From Pseudogymnoascus destructans (taxonomy: Eukaryota > Ascomycota > Leotiomycetes > Thelebolales > Thelebolaceae): a stretch of 64,000 bases of DNA. The stretch is from contig NW_020167522.1 in NCBI RefSeq assembly GCF_001641265.1, forward strand, positions 620,001-684,000, read 5' to 3'. The notes under the pieces were generated by a model. That model had not been told where the DNA came from, searched no databases, and saw only the letters and a list, made by a program, of their open reading frames with translations. The translations under genes were made by a program, and so were the position numbers. This document shows, in pieces, positions 11,009-23,106 of the stretch (position 1 is the stretch's first letter; every line of letters begins with the position of its first letter).

Positions 11009-14000
11009 ATGGCAGCTAGGAACTATCTGTGCGGTATCTCTCCACGAGAGATCCGATTGAAATTGAGGAAGATGGCCGATACCGAACCTAAGGACGTCGT
11101 GACGCAGGAGGAGGGCGCGCAGGCGGCGGCGTCTGGAACTGAGACTGCCGGCGAGGAGACGACGGGGCTGGTTTCGGAGGTCGAGACGGAGACCGAGAAG
11201 GAGACCCCAAGCCCCAGAAAGGTCGCGGTCAAGAAGGATGGTGTTGTGCCAAAGCGCGCTGCTGTACCGGCGAAGCTTCTAGGATCTTCGGCGACCTCGA
11301 GCACGAAGTCGGCTACAACTACAACGTCGACTGCGAAGACGACTCCAACATCGTCTGTCTCGCGCACCACGACTGGCGGACTGAGCAAGCCTCCTACACG
11401 ACCAGTAGCTGGATCTATCTCCAGAAAGCCTGCCACCAGCGCGACGGGACCGAACTCGTCGAGTGCTGCTGCTTCGCACAGGTCCACCTCGTCGGTTGAG
11501 GAGAAGAAGCCATTAGCTGGAACCGCGAGACGATCATCCATACTCCCATCGAGCAGCTCGGCAACCAGGACTACACCAACCACCACTGCTGCGGCTCGCA
11601 AGCCAGCTGTATCTACCGCCTCGACCCCACCAAAGCCAACTACGAGGGCCGTTACTTCGACAACCCCAAAAAGCGCAGCTTCGAATAGCTCTGTGACTGG
11701 CCGCTTGGCTTCGTCGACTGCCAAGCCAGCTACTACTACTACTACGACAGCAGGGAGGAGAATCTCGAACCTCGCTGGCTCTATCACAGGCTCAACAAGC
11801 CGAACCGCCGCTACTGCAGCTGCAGCCAAGGAGTCTGAGGACTTGAAGGACAAGCTGCAAGAGAGCGAAGCCAAGGTCGAGGAGCTCAAGGCCGAAGTTG
11901 CTGCTTCCCAAGAGAAGTTGGCCGACTTGAGCAAGCAGATCGAGAAAGAGGCCGCTCGCGTCTCCGCTGCCGAAGAGGGCATGCGCAAGGACCACGCCGA
12001 GCTGGTCGAGAAGACTCGCGACTCCCACAAGTCGGATGTTGAGACCCTTGAGGCACAACTCGTTGAGCTTGAGACTTCCTACAATGCCAAGCTCGAGGCT
12101 TCCAACGCAACCGCCACCGAGTCTGCCGAGGCCCTGGAGAAGAAGCACACCGAGCACACAGCTGCATTAGCTGCGCTTGAGGCCGAGCTCCAAACTGCCA
12201 AGGATTCGCATGCCACCACTGTCGCTGCTAAGGAAGCGGATATCGAGGCGGCAAAGGCTGATGCTGAGAAGGCTCAGGGAGAGGCCAAGGCCTTGAACGA
12301 GACTTTGGATTCGTTGAAGTCTGAGCACGAGGCTAAGTCTAAGGAGGTTGAGGGTACTATTGCTACCCACAACGCGGAACATGCATCGGCATCGGAGGAG
12401 CTCAAGACGGCCCTCAAGTCGCTCACCGATGAGCACGAGGCGACTATCTCGGCATTGAAACTCTCTCACCAGGAAGCTTTGGAGAAGGGAACCACCGATG
12501 CTAGCACGTCGCATGCTGAGGAGCTCAAGGCTCTCTCTGACAAGCACGAGGAGGCGCAAGCAAGTCTGCAGAAGGAGCTCGACGTTGCTGTTGCATCTCA
12601 TGCTAGCGTTGGCGCTGAGCTGACCTCTGCCAAGTCGGCACACGACGAGCACAAGGCAGCTCTTTCTGCTGAGCTAGCTACCCTGAAGGAGAAGCTTGCC
12701 ACCACAGAGAAGGACCTTGCTGAGCTGTCGGAGAAATTCGAAGCCGCGCAAGCTAAGATTGCCGAAAGCGAGGCAGCATTGACCAAGGCCAATGGCGAGG
12801 TTGCGAACATTCAAGCGGAGGTCCTGTCGCTCCAGAAGATGATGGATACCGTCGACGAGGCTAGCAAGAGCAGCGATGAGGCGCACAAGAAGGAGCTTGC
12901 TTCCCTGACGAAGACGCTGGATGAGAAGACAAAAGAGATCTCTTCCATCAACGAGAAGCACATCAAGGAGCTGGAGTCGATTTCTAAGGACTACCAGAAG
13001 GAGATCGACGCCCTGGAGAGCCAGTCAGGCTTCAAGGACAAGTACGACGAGCTGAATGTTCAGCACGAGGAGCTTGTTAAGTCTCGCGATGCCGCCGTCG
13101 AGGCTCACACTTCCGAGTTAGAGAAGTTGAGAACCGACCATGGTAGCGCCGTTGATGCGCTCAAGGCTGCCGAGGCTGCGCACGAGACTGCTGTGGCTGA
13201 CCTGAAGACTTCGCACTCCAAGAAGCTCGGCGAGGTCACTGAGCGCGCTGTCTCTGGTGACTCTACTCACGCTACTGAAATTGAGAACGTCCACTCCACC
13301 CACAGCGCCGCCCTTCTGTCGCTGAAGGACGAGCATGCTACTACCCAATCGAGCCTTGCAGCTGAGATTGAGAAATACAAGGAAGCCGAGGCTGCGCTGA
13401 AGGCCGAGACCGAGAAGGTCGCCGCGCAAGCCGCGAAGAGCGAAGCTGAGATCGATGAGCTGAAGGTCGCCCTCGCCGAGGAGAAATCTGCCAAGTCTGC
13501 TGCGCAGGCTGATCTTGATGCTGCTATCAACAAGAAGCCGGATACCACCGAGCTCGACGCCCTCCGCAAGGAGCATGATTCTCTCAAGGAGGAGCACGTG
13601 GCACTTGTCAACAAGGCACCGGACACCACCGAAGCTGATGCCCTCAAGGCTGAGCTCGCGACTCTGAAGGAGGAGCACACTACGGTCCTTGCCAAGGAGC
13701 CAGATACCACTGAGCTCGATGCCCTCCGCAAGGAGCATGGCTCCCTCAAGGAGCAGCACGAGGCTTTGGCCAACAAGGCGCCTGATACCACCGAGGCTGA
13801 TGCTCTCCGCGCCGAGCTTGCAACTCTCAAGGAGGAGCACGAAGCTCTTGTGAACAAGGCACCCGACACCACCGAGGTCGATGCCCTCAAGGCTGAGCTC
13901 TCCTCCCTCAAGAAGGAGCATGAAGCTCTTGCCAACAAGGCTCCCGACACCACCGAAGCTGACGCCCTGAAGACTGAGCTTGCATCGCTTAAGAAGGAGC

Positions 14001-14727
14001 ATGGCACCGCTCTCTCTATCGCGCAGGAGGAGTCCGCACAGGCGACTAAGGAGCACCTCGCCGCCAAGGAGGCGCTCGAGAAGCGCCAGGCCGACTTTGC
14101 TGAGCACAAGGCCACCGTTGAAGGCAAGGAGAAGACCAGCGAGTCGGATTACAAGGATATGCATGATTCGCTCACTCAGCTCGTCGAGGAGGCTAATGCG
14201 AAGGCCGAGGCTGCTACGAAGAAGGCGACAGATGTGTCGTCGCATGTCGCTGAGCTTGAGGCGCAGTTGAAGGTTAAGGATGCTGAGATTGCTGCGGCTA
14301 AGGTATGCCCCCTCCCCTACTCCCTGTCATCGATGTGAAACTAATACCAAAAACTAGGCCACGGCTGCAGCTGCACCTGCCGCAGCAGAGAAGCCCAAGT
14401 CTGGGATCCTCGCCAGCAAGTTCGCCGAGGACCTCGAGGAGGCTGCGGCGCCGGCCGCGGAAGGTGAGCCAGATAACTCGTCAGCCGCGCTCGCTTCGGT
14501 GGGTGGCCTTGCCTGACTCCCTTTTGTGCAAGTTTACTGACAATATACTGTAGTTGACAGCGGCAAAGGTGAAGGTGTCGCAGCTTGATGAGATGAATGA
14601 CGAGCTTAAGGATGAGAATTTGAGGCTCGTTCACCCACTCCTCGTCCCCGAGTTACGAAAGGAAAGGTGCTAACGCATAAGAAATAGGATGCTCAAATCC
14701 ATCAGCGATCTCGACGCTCCCCGATAA
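11009..14727 (+). CDS. Long coiled-coil 'M protein repeat'-like protein
   Basis: Proposed exons are 11009-14302, 14358-14498, 14554-14624 and 14688-14727, about 1181 residues. Residues 35-270 are Ser/Thr/Ala/Pro-rich and basic, as in disordered microtubule- or cell-end-binding regions. From about residue 275 to the end the protein is nearly continuous heptad coiled coil rich in Ala, Glu, Lys and His. Six 27-residue units beginning PDTTE occupy residues about 843-1004. It matches what fungal annotations call an M protein repeat protein; function is not established, and a structural or scaffolding role is inference. A second in-frame ATG at 11072 (MADTEPKD) may be the real start. The last intron needs a GC donor at 14625; reading through instead ends at a TAA about 14 codons later. 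The open frames opposite this gene are antisense shadows. Confidence 0.8.
13537..14022. repeat. Six 81-bp coding repeats
   Basis: Six tandem units of 27 residues each begin PDTTE followed by (A/L/V)DALR/K and continue with a LKEEHEAL-like heptad. Odd and even copies alternate between the LDALRKEH and ADALKAEL types, which suggests growth as 54-residue doublets before later divergence. Confidence 0.9.
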
Positions 14728-16235
14728 GGTCGTCGTGTAAACACCGCCGCCATCACTCGCAACCTGTACTCGTGTTTTCCTCCCATATTTCTTTACTTTT
14801 TTTGGTCCCAACCTCAAACTCAACTCTGTTCATTCGATACCCGATCGCCGCCCTGCCGCCTGCGGCGGCACGTTTTCCTGGCGCAATTTTTTGCTTTTTT
14901 GTGCGCGCGCGTTGGATATCGGGGTTTTTTGTTGTTTGGTTTGGAAATTTGAAGGGTGGTTGGAAGGGCCGGTCGAGAGTGGATGCATATATGTATGTGT
15001 AATTACTGAGGGGCCGGGAATTATGTGAGGGGGGAGAGGGTATGTAAGGGGGGTTGTTTATCTGTGATGTTGTGATGAAGGGGGTGTTATGATCAGAATG
15101 GAATTGGCACACAGAGACTGGACTGGAACAATCGTAATTCATGGAGAGGGATGGATGGATTATATTTCACTTATGACCACGAACCCCTGGTCCTTGCCCG
15201 CTCGCCCTAAATCTACTATAAGAGGAGGCAGCTGCAGGCTCAAAGTTCCTCATGACGCCCACACCCGGATACATGGAGAGGGGCATTACTAGTTTGATAA
15301 GCACACTCGAGTCGAACCATATTTCTTTTGACGAAGCCCAAGCAAATCTAGAATAGTAAGTGAGGGACAGCATCCAGTAGTGACAGCCAATAGTGACAGC
15401 TTTCAATGGTGACAGCATCTAATGGTAACAGCATCTAATGGTGACAGCATATGATGGTAATAGCAAGCAACTAATGGCGACAAAATATAATGGTTGCAAC
15501 GGTCCGCAGTTAACATCGTGAGTGGCTGCCTTTTCTTCTAGGTTGATATCTTTTGTAATGGATAGACGTATTGTTTTCAGGGATTGGCCTTCAATTTCGA
15601 TGATATCTGCTGCAGTGGCGCCATCTCTGATTCTATATCTTGATATGTTCTCTTTGCTGAGGTATATCTTTGGGCGACACGGCACGTGTTATTATTGAAA
15701 GCTCTTGAAATGAGAATGTATGTTATATTTATTAAAGTAGTGCCCAACCCATTACCAACTTTTGAATCAGCCAACTAACTTCCGACCCCATTCCGTCCCC
15801 GAGCACCTGTCCATCTGTTCCTGTTCCTGCCAGTACCAGCCAATTACCATCCGAAACCATGTCTTCCCCGCAAAACTCTAAGCGTTAAGCGACTGTAATG
15901 AATGTGTATATGAAATGTGAATTCGTGATCGTAGCTCGTAGGCTCTAAAGCAAAGGTAATGTAATGTAGTGTATATAAAATTGAGACTCATTGAATCGCT
16001 GGATCGCTGGTTTGGCAAAAAGAGAAAATATGAAGGAGCAAAATGAAAGGGGTATAATGAAAAGAAGCTGCGCCCCTCCAGAAAATGCAGATGCTGTAAA
16101 ATTTCGAAATGATGTCCCTCCTTCGTGAAACGAGGAGACGGCGCAGCAAAGGGTGCTGACTGAGATAAAAGTGTTTGGTGTCGACACGGTGAGATTTGTA
16201 TGGCCTTGCAGCCTCATAATTAAGATTAACTGATT
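14728..16235. other. Intergenic region with GACAGCATC-type repeats
   Basis: No supported gene. Between about 15365 and 15480 there are degenerate direct repeats of roughly 16 bp built on AATGGTGACAGCATCT. The coiled-coil gene's 3' UTR lies at the left end and the Kar5 3' UTR at the right end. Other short frames have no recognisable domain. Confidence 0.6.
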
Positions 16236-17953
16236 TTAGATGACCGCCTGCCGAATCATCTCGATGGGAGTGGTGTGAACCTTCCCGAATGAATGAGTTG
16301 GTGATGGAGTGCTGGGTGCACCAGCCCCGTCAGATGGCCTCGGCCAATTCTGATGGTTGTCATAGCTCATTGTAAGTAGTTTGGCTAAGACAGCACCTAT
16401 GGAGAGTGCTGTTAGCCGACAATTCCTGGTGAATTAAATGTAACTGGGGAAGACAACTAACCTATAATCAGAAGCAGTGTATTCCGAGAGAGAGACGCCT
16501 CAAGACCATATGAGCCCAGAATAAGAACCGTAGGTGGGGTCGTAACGAGTAGTGTCCAGTCAATACCGAAGGGGCCTCTTGACCCGAATATCCGAGTCTG
16601 CCAAGTGGATGCCATAGTCGAACTCCTATCGACTATATCCGCCAGATTCGACGCAGCAGTGATTGCTCGTACTAATAATACCTCGTGCTCATCCCCCATC
16701 TTCGCCGCCATCTGCAGCTGCTCGGTCATATTCATCATGGCTGAGAGGACTTGCGCGGATTGCCTGTCCACTTCATTCTGGCGGTCTTGAATTGCCACCA
16801 GGCCATTTCCAACGGTGGCCATGTTGCTGTAGAGAGCGAGCATCATGGCTTTCAATGTTTCCATGTCCTTATTTGCTGCCTGCGCCTCGCTGGCGATGTC
16901 CATTGTGATATCAAGTGCTCGTTGTTGTAAAGCAGCCTGCTCGGCATGGTTTTCAAGTGAGCCCTTCCGGAGTCTATTGAGCATTTGCTCAACGTCTGCA
17001 GCATAAGTCGACATGCCGTTAAAGATGCCCTTCACATTATTGCTTGCTTTTGTTGCTTCTGCGGAAACACCGTCCCAAACATCGGAGAGACCAACTTTGA
17101 GCTTGTCAACTGATGTTTTTATCGTGTGAACAGAAGACCTCGCGTCTTCTGCCTCTTGCCGGATGTCGCGATTAATTTCGGAGAGTTTCTGAACTTCATC
17201 CACGACGTCGGCCATCAGCCGGGTAAGAGTCGAGAACAGTGCAATTGTCTCATCTGTGATACGTTAGAGGCAAGCTTGAGTACAGAGGCTTCGAATACTT
17301 ACCCTTTTCGATATCCATACGTGCCACTTGACACACGACCGCTGTCGATTGTTGGTTGAACTTCCATGATACAACCGCCGATTGGTCAGAGCCAATTGCC
17401 TTCAGACAGCCACTCATTTCAGAGTGATTGATAATAATGGACTGGCTGCCACGGCTGTTCTTTATACCCATAAGAATAGATTGTGTGTATGGTGAGCATT
17501 GTTGGGGAACCGGTCGCTGAAGGGCTTCAATGTCGCATACTGTAAGGCTGACAGCAAAGATCTTCAAGTAGTCTTCACGACGTTCTTCTTCGGCGGCTTT
17601 GTTTGTGACGGGGTCGGTGGAGCTTTGTGGAGTTCGGCAGTTATCCAACAGCATGCTGGCTGCAAAGCGATGGCAGAATTGTTTCCGATTCAAGTCCTCA
17701 ATTGCTTTTAATGCCTTGCTTATGATTGCGGAGTCGGGAGGTTGTTGCCGTCTTGGTAATGTGAGATCGAAGTCAATATCCTCGTCGCCTATGACAGTCG
17801 TTAGATCCATTTTCCGCCTCAATGACGTGGAGACTGACCACCAATGATAGGTTTCTGAGTAATGGCGTCCTCATCAATATATCTTCGCCAGATTGATGCT
17901 GTACAGCCTTCGCCCAGTAGTAGGACCCAAAGTAGAATTATGGATGGCTTCAT
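16236..17953 (-). CDS. KAR5: Nuclear fusion protein Kar5/Tht1
   Basis: Exons are 17953-17842, 17788-17303, 17253-16462 and 16396-16236, giving 516 residues with perfect phase at all three introns. Kar5/Tht1 is a nuclear-envelope/ER protein needed for fusion of nuclei after mating (karyogamy). Visible features are a signal peptide (MKPSIILLWVLLLGEGCTA), a Cys-containing lumenal N-terminal domain with DYLKIFAVSLTVCDIEALQR, a long helical region (about residues 200-410), two closely spaced hydrophobic segments at about 430-475 (around VLILGSYG and LLLIIGAVLAKLL) and a short polar tail. The layout matches the family: lumenal head, coiled coil and C-terminal membrane hairpin. Sequence divergence in this family is high, so the name rests on pattern and architecture. 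It is divergent from the uL6m gene. Confidence 0.8.
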
Positions 17954-18654
17954 TTTGCTGTAGTCGTGAAGGTTAGCCTCGGTGGTGGAGCTTTCTTGGC
18001 TGGAGGCTTGCCACGAGGCATACCAGCAGATGGCGGACGAGTCAGACTGATCAACTTCAATGGTATCAAATGCTGAGTGACAGATTGAAGAAAGGCAGGA
18101 AGAGAGTCTTGTAATTGATTAAGACCACGAAGATGACGTTGCACGAGATCGGAAAGAATAAATGTGACAAACGTGGCGGAGGAGAGATAATTATGAGGCG
18201 CCGATAGAGTAAAAAGTGAAGACCGGTAGAAAAACTGTAATAGAAACTCCTTGCCAACTTGAGGACCGTTTTGGAGATATGAAACTTTTGAGAGCAGTCC
18301 CCAGTCTTTCCCAAGTGAGACGCGGAAACACTGACTGGGTTTTGAGAGACGGGACGTGGAATCAACGAGACTTACGCTACTACCTGGAATTTATCGGAGA
18401 TCATTCAAATAATGGACGTATTGGGCTCCATATCCCATAACCCCAAGGTTTGGAGCGAATATTATGAGGCTTTATTTCTCAATGGCTTAGTTTTATCCAG
18501 TTGGGGAGACGCGACGGATGTCTGGTGGGGGAATCGCGAAGTCACGTGCACAATTTTGGCACTAGCGCCATCCATAGAACTTCTGAGGAGCATCCCCATA
18601 GAATATCCCGAAGACAGCAAGAGCAGCAATTGTCTCCACAAAGCAGCTGCCGCC
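17954..18654. promoter_or_regulatory. Shared divergent promoter region, KAR5 / uL6m
   Basis: About 700 bp lie between the two start codons. The uL6m frame is open upstream to an ATG at 18412, but that extension has no homology-like content, so I treat the stretch as non-coding leader. No clear TATA box is seen. Confidence 0.4.
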
Positions 18655-19456
18655 ATGCTCTCAACAAGTCGAGGGGCAGCCTTAAGGGCGATCAGCTCCA
18701 GCCCATCCATAACCATCCCCACCTTCCTCGTCCCGGCCTTCCAATCCTCAGCCAGAGCCTTCTCTGCGACCACCTCGACACAGTCGCAAATCGGCAGAGC
18801 ACCCCTATCGATTCCTTCCGAGGTCAACTTCTCTGTCATTTACCCTACTGCGCCGAAGAATGCGCGCCCGTCGCCGGAGCAGCTAAGGCCGACCGTCAAG
18901 GTCGAGGGCCCGCTTGGGTCGCTGTCGATGACAATTCCGCCGTTTGTCCATATCGAGCATGATACCGTTACGAAGAAGGCATTTGTCACTGTCGAGGACA
19001 GGGAGGTTCGCAAGCAGAGGGAGATGTGGGGTGTGCTATAATTGAACCCGGTTGAGGGCGCAGTGCTTACATTGATATCCAGGCACCACGAGAGCTTATC
19101 TCCAAAACCACATCCTCGGAGTCTCAGAAGGACACAACGCCATTCTCCGCCTGGTCGGAGTCGGTTACAGAGCCTCAGTCGGAGATACTGCCACCACCAA
19201 GCAGCCAGAATATGAAGGCCAGAAGTTCGTGGCCCTGAAGGTGGGCTACTCACATCCTATCGAGTTGCCAGTGCCGAAGGGCATGACGGCCAGCACACCG
19301 CAGCCAACGAGAATATTGCTGGAGGGCCCGGAGAAGGAAGTGGTTCTGCAGTTTGCTGCGGAAATCCGCCAGTGGAGGAAGCCTGAGCCATACAAGGGGA
19401 AGGGAATTTTCGTCAACGGTGAGACGATCAGGTTGAAGGCCAAGAAGATCAAATAG
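18655..19456 (+). CDS. MRPL6: Mitochondrial large-subunit ribosomal protein uL6m
   Basis: Exon 1 is 18655-19030 and exon 2 is 19083-19456, giving 249 residues. The intron (GTGTGC..CCAG, 52 bp) splits a Gly codon and restores the uL6 signature around AYLQNHILGVSEGHN and LVGVGYRA. Bacterial L6-like elements follow: LKVGYSHPIELPVPKGM, the PTRILLEG core, and the C-terminal RKPEPYKGKGIF with a lysine-rich end. An N-terminal region of about 55 residues, rich in Ser/Arg/Ala without acidic residues, looks like a mitochondrial targeting peptide, which supports the ATG at 18655 over the upstream in-frame ATG at 18412. The gene converges on the HAL2-like gene with 105 bp between stops. Confidence 0.93.
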
Positions 19457-19561
19457 ACGATTCGTCCATGTATTATATTGCTCTTATATTGTCATAGAAT
19501 TGGAGGGTCCCAAGCGGATAGTTATACGATATGTAGAATCTATTTCAATTGTTCATATCTG

Positions 19562-20638
19562 CTATAGGTTTCCCTTCTTGCCAAGGACCTCCTTGACAAC
19601 CTCAAGGACTCGTGCGTGTAGAGCCTGTGGTGCGGCAACGACACCCTTATTCTCAGCCAAAGTTCTACCCTTGCTGAAATCCAGACGTCTGCCTAGTGAA
19701 TCCGTAACCTGTCCTCCCGCCTCTCGAACAATCAGGTCTCCAGCAGCGTGATCCCAGATCTTCTCTTGGTACGTTGCGCTGGTTGGAAGTCTCAGGTAAA
19801 TATCCCCAGCGCCACGGGCGATCGAGGCATACTTGGCCTGCGAATCCATCCGCACGCTCGGCTTGCTGATCTGCAGCTTCTGGGCGATCTGAGATTGGTC
19901 GTCGTGAGATGAGTGGCCAGCCTCAACACTCTCGCAGAAAGTGGCATCGGTGATGTCCTTCTTCTCGCTCATGCGGATCGGCTGGCTCTTTGCTAGCGCA
20001 CCGGCAGTGAGGGGTCGGCTGGTCGCACCTTGACCCAGGACACCCGAGAAAAGGACACCCTTGCCCTCCGAGTCTGTCTGATCCTTTCCAGCATCTTGTA
20101 TCAGAGGTGCGGAGTCGTCGGTGGGCAGGTTCGGGCAGCCCAGAACTCCCACTTTGACATCTCCATCGACCATGAACCCGAGGCAGACGGCGTATTGTCC
20201 ACCTCTAAGGAAGCCCTTTGTTCCGTCGATTGGGTCCAGTGCCCATATCCTTCCCTTATCACCTCCAGTGCTGTTGCCAGCATCAATGGCGTCGAGCATA
20301 GCCTCTACAGTCGGGATCGGCCCACCGATGAGCTTCTCGGCTTCGGCATCGTCTAACCGTGTGCTGTTGACAAGCTCCCAAATCTGGTCCCGTAGCTTGA
20401 TATCCTCCCTCAACGAGCTCGCCTCCTCCTCTCCTACAACCTGGTCTTCGGGGAAGGCATGCTTGATTGCCTGAATAATAAGAGCTTGGGCGCCGAAGTC
20501 GCCAATGGTGACGGGGGATTTGTCGTCCTTGTTGAGGGTTCCCTTCGCCTTCTCGTGGAAGACTTTCTTGGTGAGAATTGCAGCTCTTGTAACAGCAAGC
20601 TCGGCGACCAGGCGCTCCTTCTCATATGTGTTTGCCAT
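19562..20638 (-). CDS. MET22: 3'(2'),5'-bisphosphate nucleotidase (Hal2/Met22)
   Basis: This single-exon frame encodes 358 residues from the ATG at 20638; the yeast enzyme has a similar length. It hydrolyses 3'-phosphoadenosine 5'-phosphate (and PAPS) during sulfate assimilation, and family members are Mg-dependent and inhibited by lithium and sodium. Visible motifs are GDFGAQ near residue 46, GEEEAS at 69-74, the metal-binding WALDPIDGTKGF at 132-143 and WDHAAGDLIVREAGG near 295, all with their carboxylates intact. The frame extends upstream to another ATG at 20797, which would add 53 residues including a hydrophobic segment (LIIFSLFVVTLAIIV). It is divergent from the Rsm1-like gene at 20960. 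Confidence 0.94.
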   Translation of the reverse strand: MANTYEKERLVAELAVTRAAILTKKVFHEKAKGTLNKDDKSPVTIGDFGAQALIIQAIKHAFPEDQVVGEEEASSLREDIKLRDQIWELVNSTRLDDAEAEKLIGGPIPTVEAMLDAIDAGNSTGGDKGRIWALDPIDGTKGFLRGGQYAVCLGFMVDGDVKVGVLGCPNLPTDDSAPLIQDAGKDQTDSEGKGVLFSGVLGQGATSRPLTAGALAKSQPIRMSEKKDITDATFCESVEAGHSSHDDQSQIAQKLQISKPSVRMDSQAKYASIARGAGDIYLRLPTSATYQEKIWDHAAGDLIVREAGGQVTDSLGRRLDFSKGRTLAENKGVVAAPQALHARVLEVVKEVLGKKGNL

Positions 20639-20959
20639 CTTCGTTGTTGTTGATAGAAGACGTGGAAGTGGGGCAAGGTGAACTGAGAGGAGGGAGATGC
20701 GGACTATGATGGCCAGCGTCACGACAAAGAGGGAAAAAATAATAAGTGACCTTGGTAAAAATCTATAAGCGGTTCGACTTGTACTCGAGGACAGCATAAA
20801 TTCTTCTAACAACGTAAAGGTTTACAATTGAACATAAGGGATCTCTTCCGTCACTTCAAAATAAACTACATCACTAACGACATAGGCGTTCCTTTTTCTG
20901 AGGTACTGTAATCCAATACCTTGAATAACGGATAAACCCGCTCCGAACCTCCGACAACA

Positions 20960-22499
20960 ATGACCTTTGACCCCAGTAAAAGCTGGTCTCTCCAAGAAGA
21001 GCTCCAGCAGTTGATCACCCAGATCGAAGCAGTTCCCTTTTGGGTTGATGAATCCTCCTCCATCTGGCTCGAAGACACCGCGTCCTTTTGGATCGACGAT
21101 TCAAACTCCTCCGCCAGCTCGGACGATTCATTTACAGACATGAACAACACAAAGCGCAAGTTCAATGCGCTGCTAAACAGCATCGGCAGCTCGTCCTCCG
21201 ATCTCACACACACCACCAAACAGGCCCGAACATCCTACGATGGCGCCTTCCCCCGCTCCTCAATCTCCTCGCCCAACCTCTCCACCTCATCCCGTACAGC
21301 TGCAGTTGCCAGGATGTCCAAGACTGATTTGAAGTTCGCGGCCGCCAACTCGGCCAAGGCGCGTGGAACCGACGAGCCCGTCACGAAACCATCCTTCCTC
21401 CCCGGCGACCGCGAGGACTTCCTCGAGCGTCTTGCTACCTTCCGCAACTTGACGGATTGGATGCCAAAGCCGCCAAAGGTCAACGAGGTTGCGTGGGCAA
21501 AGCGCGGCTGGGCGTGCCAGCGCCTCGAGCGCGTGCGCTGTGTTACTTGCTGCGTCGAGATCATGGTCAAGCTAAACAAGCAGGAGGATGAGAATGGGAA
21601 GCTTATCAAGTTTGCCGGGATGGAGAGTGACATTGGTATGCTCACCCTGCCCCCCTCAATACTTGCTAGAAGGCCACAGAAGCTAACAACATGCAGAACA
21701 AGCACTAGTAGACAAATACGCCGACCTAATGATAACCTCCCACGACGTCCTCTGCCCCTGGCGCAAACGCGGCTGCGACGAATCCATCTTCAAGCAGCCC
21801 ATCTACCCCATCACCACCACCTTCCAGGCCCTAAAGTCACGCTACGACTCGCTCCTCCCCATGGCTGCTCTCCTTCCAGCTGAATCCGTATTCCTCCTCC
21901 CACCAACCTACGACCTCGACGCTATTATCGCACAACTCCCGCGCTCCTTCCCGGTAAATGCATCATCGGAGGCGCCGCTGAACCGCGTCGCTCTCCTACT
22001 TGCCCTCTTCGGGTTCACCGCGCGCCCAGCGCATGTCCCGAAACTCGGATCGGCGGACTGCCGTGTCTGTTTCCGCACCGTGGGGCTGTGGCTATACAGG
22101 CCTAAGACGAGTAAGCCTGCGGATGGGAGCCCGGGAGTAGAGCGCGCGGCTGCTATGGCGGCGCTTAATCCGCTCGAATGCCATAAGGAGTATTGTCCGT
22201 GGGTTAATGCGGGGAGTCAGAATGGGGGTGCAGCGGGAGGAAAGCCGATCTGGGCGATTTTAGGAGAGGCGATTGGGAGGGAGGATAAGGTTCGGAAGCA
22301 GGATGAGGCAGGGAAGGGGGACAAGGGTGCCGCGACTGGTGCGGGGGAGACGCATGTTGAGACGGAAGGGGATGCGCGGGATGAGGGGGAGTATGAGAAG
22401 TTGAGGGATGAGAAGGATAAGGAGAGGTGGGCGAGGCTGAGGAAGGTGAAGAGCTTGTTTGAGGGGAAGGGGAAGAAGTTTTCGAAGACGAAGCATTGA
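20960..22499 (+). CDS. C3HC zinc-finger protein of the Rsm1/NIPA family
   Basis: Exon 1 is 20960-21635 and exon 2 is 21697-22499 (intron GTATGC..GCAG, 61 bp), giving 492 residues. Two zinc-binding modules are visible. The C3HC module has a Trp-Ala-Cys (GWACQRLERVRC, then VTCC) and, across the intron, SHDVLCPWRKRGCDE. The Rsm1-like module has ADCRVCFRTVGLWLY and ECHKEYCPWVN. Fission-yeast Rsm1 acts in mRNA export and animal NIPA is an F-box-type nuclear protein, so a nuclear role is expected. Orthologues usually begin close to NTKRKFNALLNSIG; the ATG at 21140 (MNNTKRKF) is therefore a serious alternative start. The C terminus is highly charged and probably disordered. Confidence 0.88.
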
Positions 22500-23106
22500 A
22501 GTGGGGTTATTTGGCGTGTTTGGGGCTGCATTTTCCAATGGCTGGCTGGAGCTGAGAGAGGGATATATTATGGAGCGTGGCGAGGAGTTTGTAAGGATAG
22601 ATACCCAAGTACTGTATAATGAATTCTCAATGGCAAGCATGTTATCCTACGCAATCCTGTTCTTATTATTCCTGACATTCACACTCATCAAACGAGACAA
22701 AGACAGCAATAATTGAGTGTAGTGATATTCATATTTTCTTCCCCCCCCCCCCCGATACCTACCTCCCACCCATCCAGCCCTCAGATCCCATAAAGATCAT
22801 GGTATATACCTCATATCTATCTAATCATAACAAATCTTCGCCATAGCCAGGCCCCTCCCGGGTCACCGGCCCACAAAATCCGCTCATATATTCCCAAAAC
22901 GCCAGCCGATATGCTCGCTATACAACAAAAACAAACGCTTCATCCAATGCCATCCCAGTATCCATCCCATTGTAGTATCCCATTTCCCATCTGCACCTTG
23001 ACAATTCAAACTGTTTCGAAGCCTCTGTTTTTGTGAGGCTTGGAGCGGGTGCCGTTCTCGTCGCTCATGCATCGTTTCCATCGTCCCTGTAGCTCCGGCG
23101 AGTAGA
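22500..23106. other. Intergenic region with C12 run
   Basis: A run of 12-13 C lies at about 22741-22753. No gene is supported; the frame at 22459-22716 is the 3' UTR of the zinc-finger gene read out of frame. Confidence 0.5.

Noticed and set aside
11023..12030. Long minus-strand frame, 335 residues
   Set aside because: Antisense shadow of the GC-rich coiled-coil gene; composition (Val/Ala/Asp bias) mirrors the sense codons and no domain is visible. The same applies to minus frames at 12167-14245.
18412..18654. Upstream in-frame extension of the uL6m gene
   Set aside because: The downstream ATG at 18655 begins a good mitochondrial targeting peptide; the extension has no such character.
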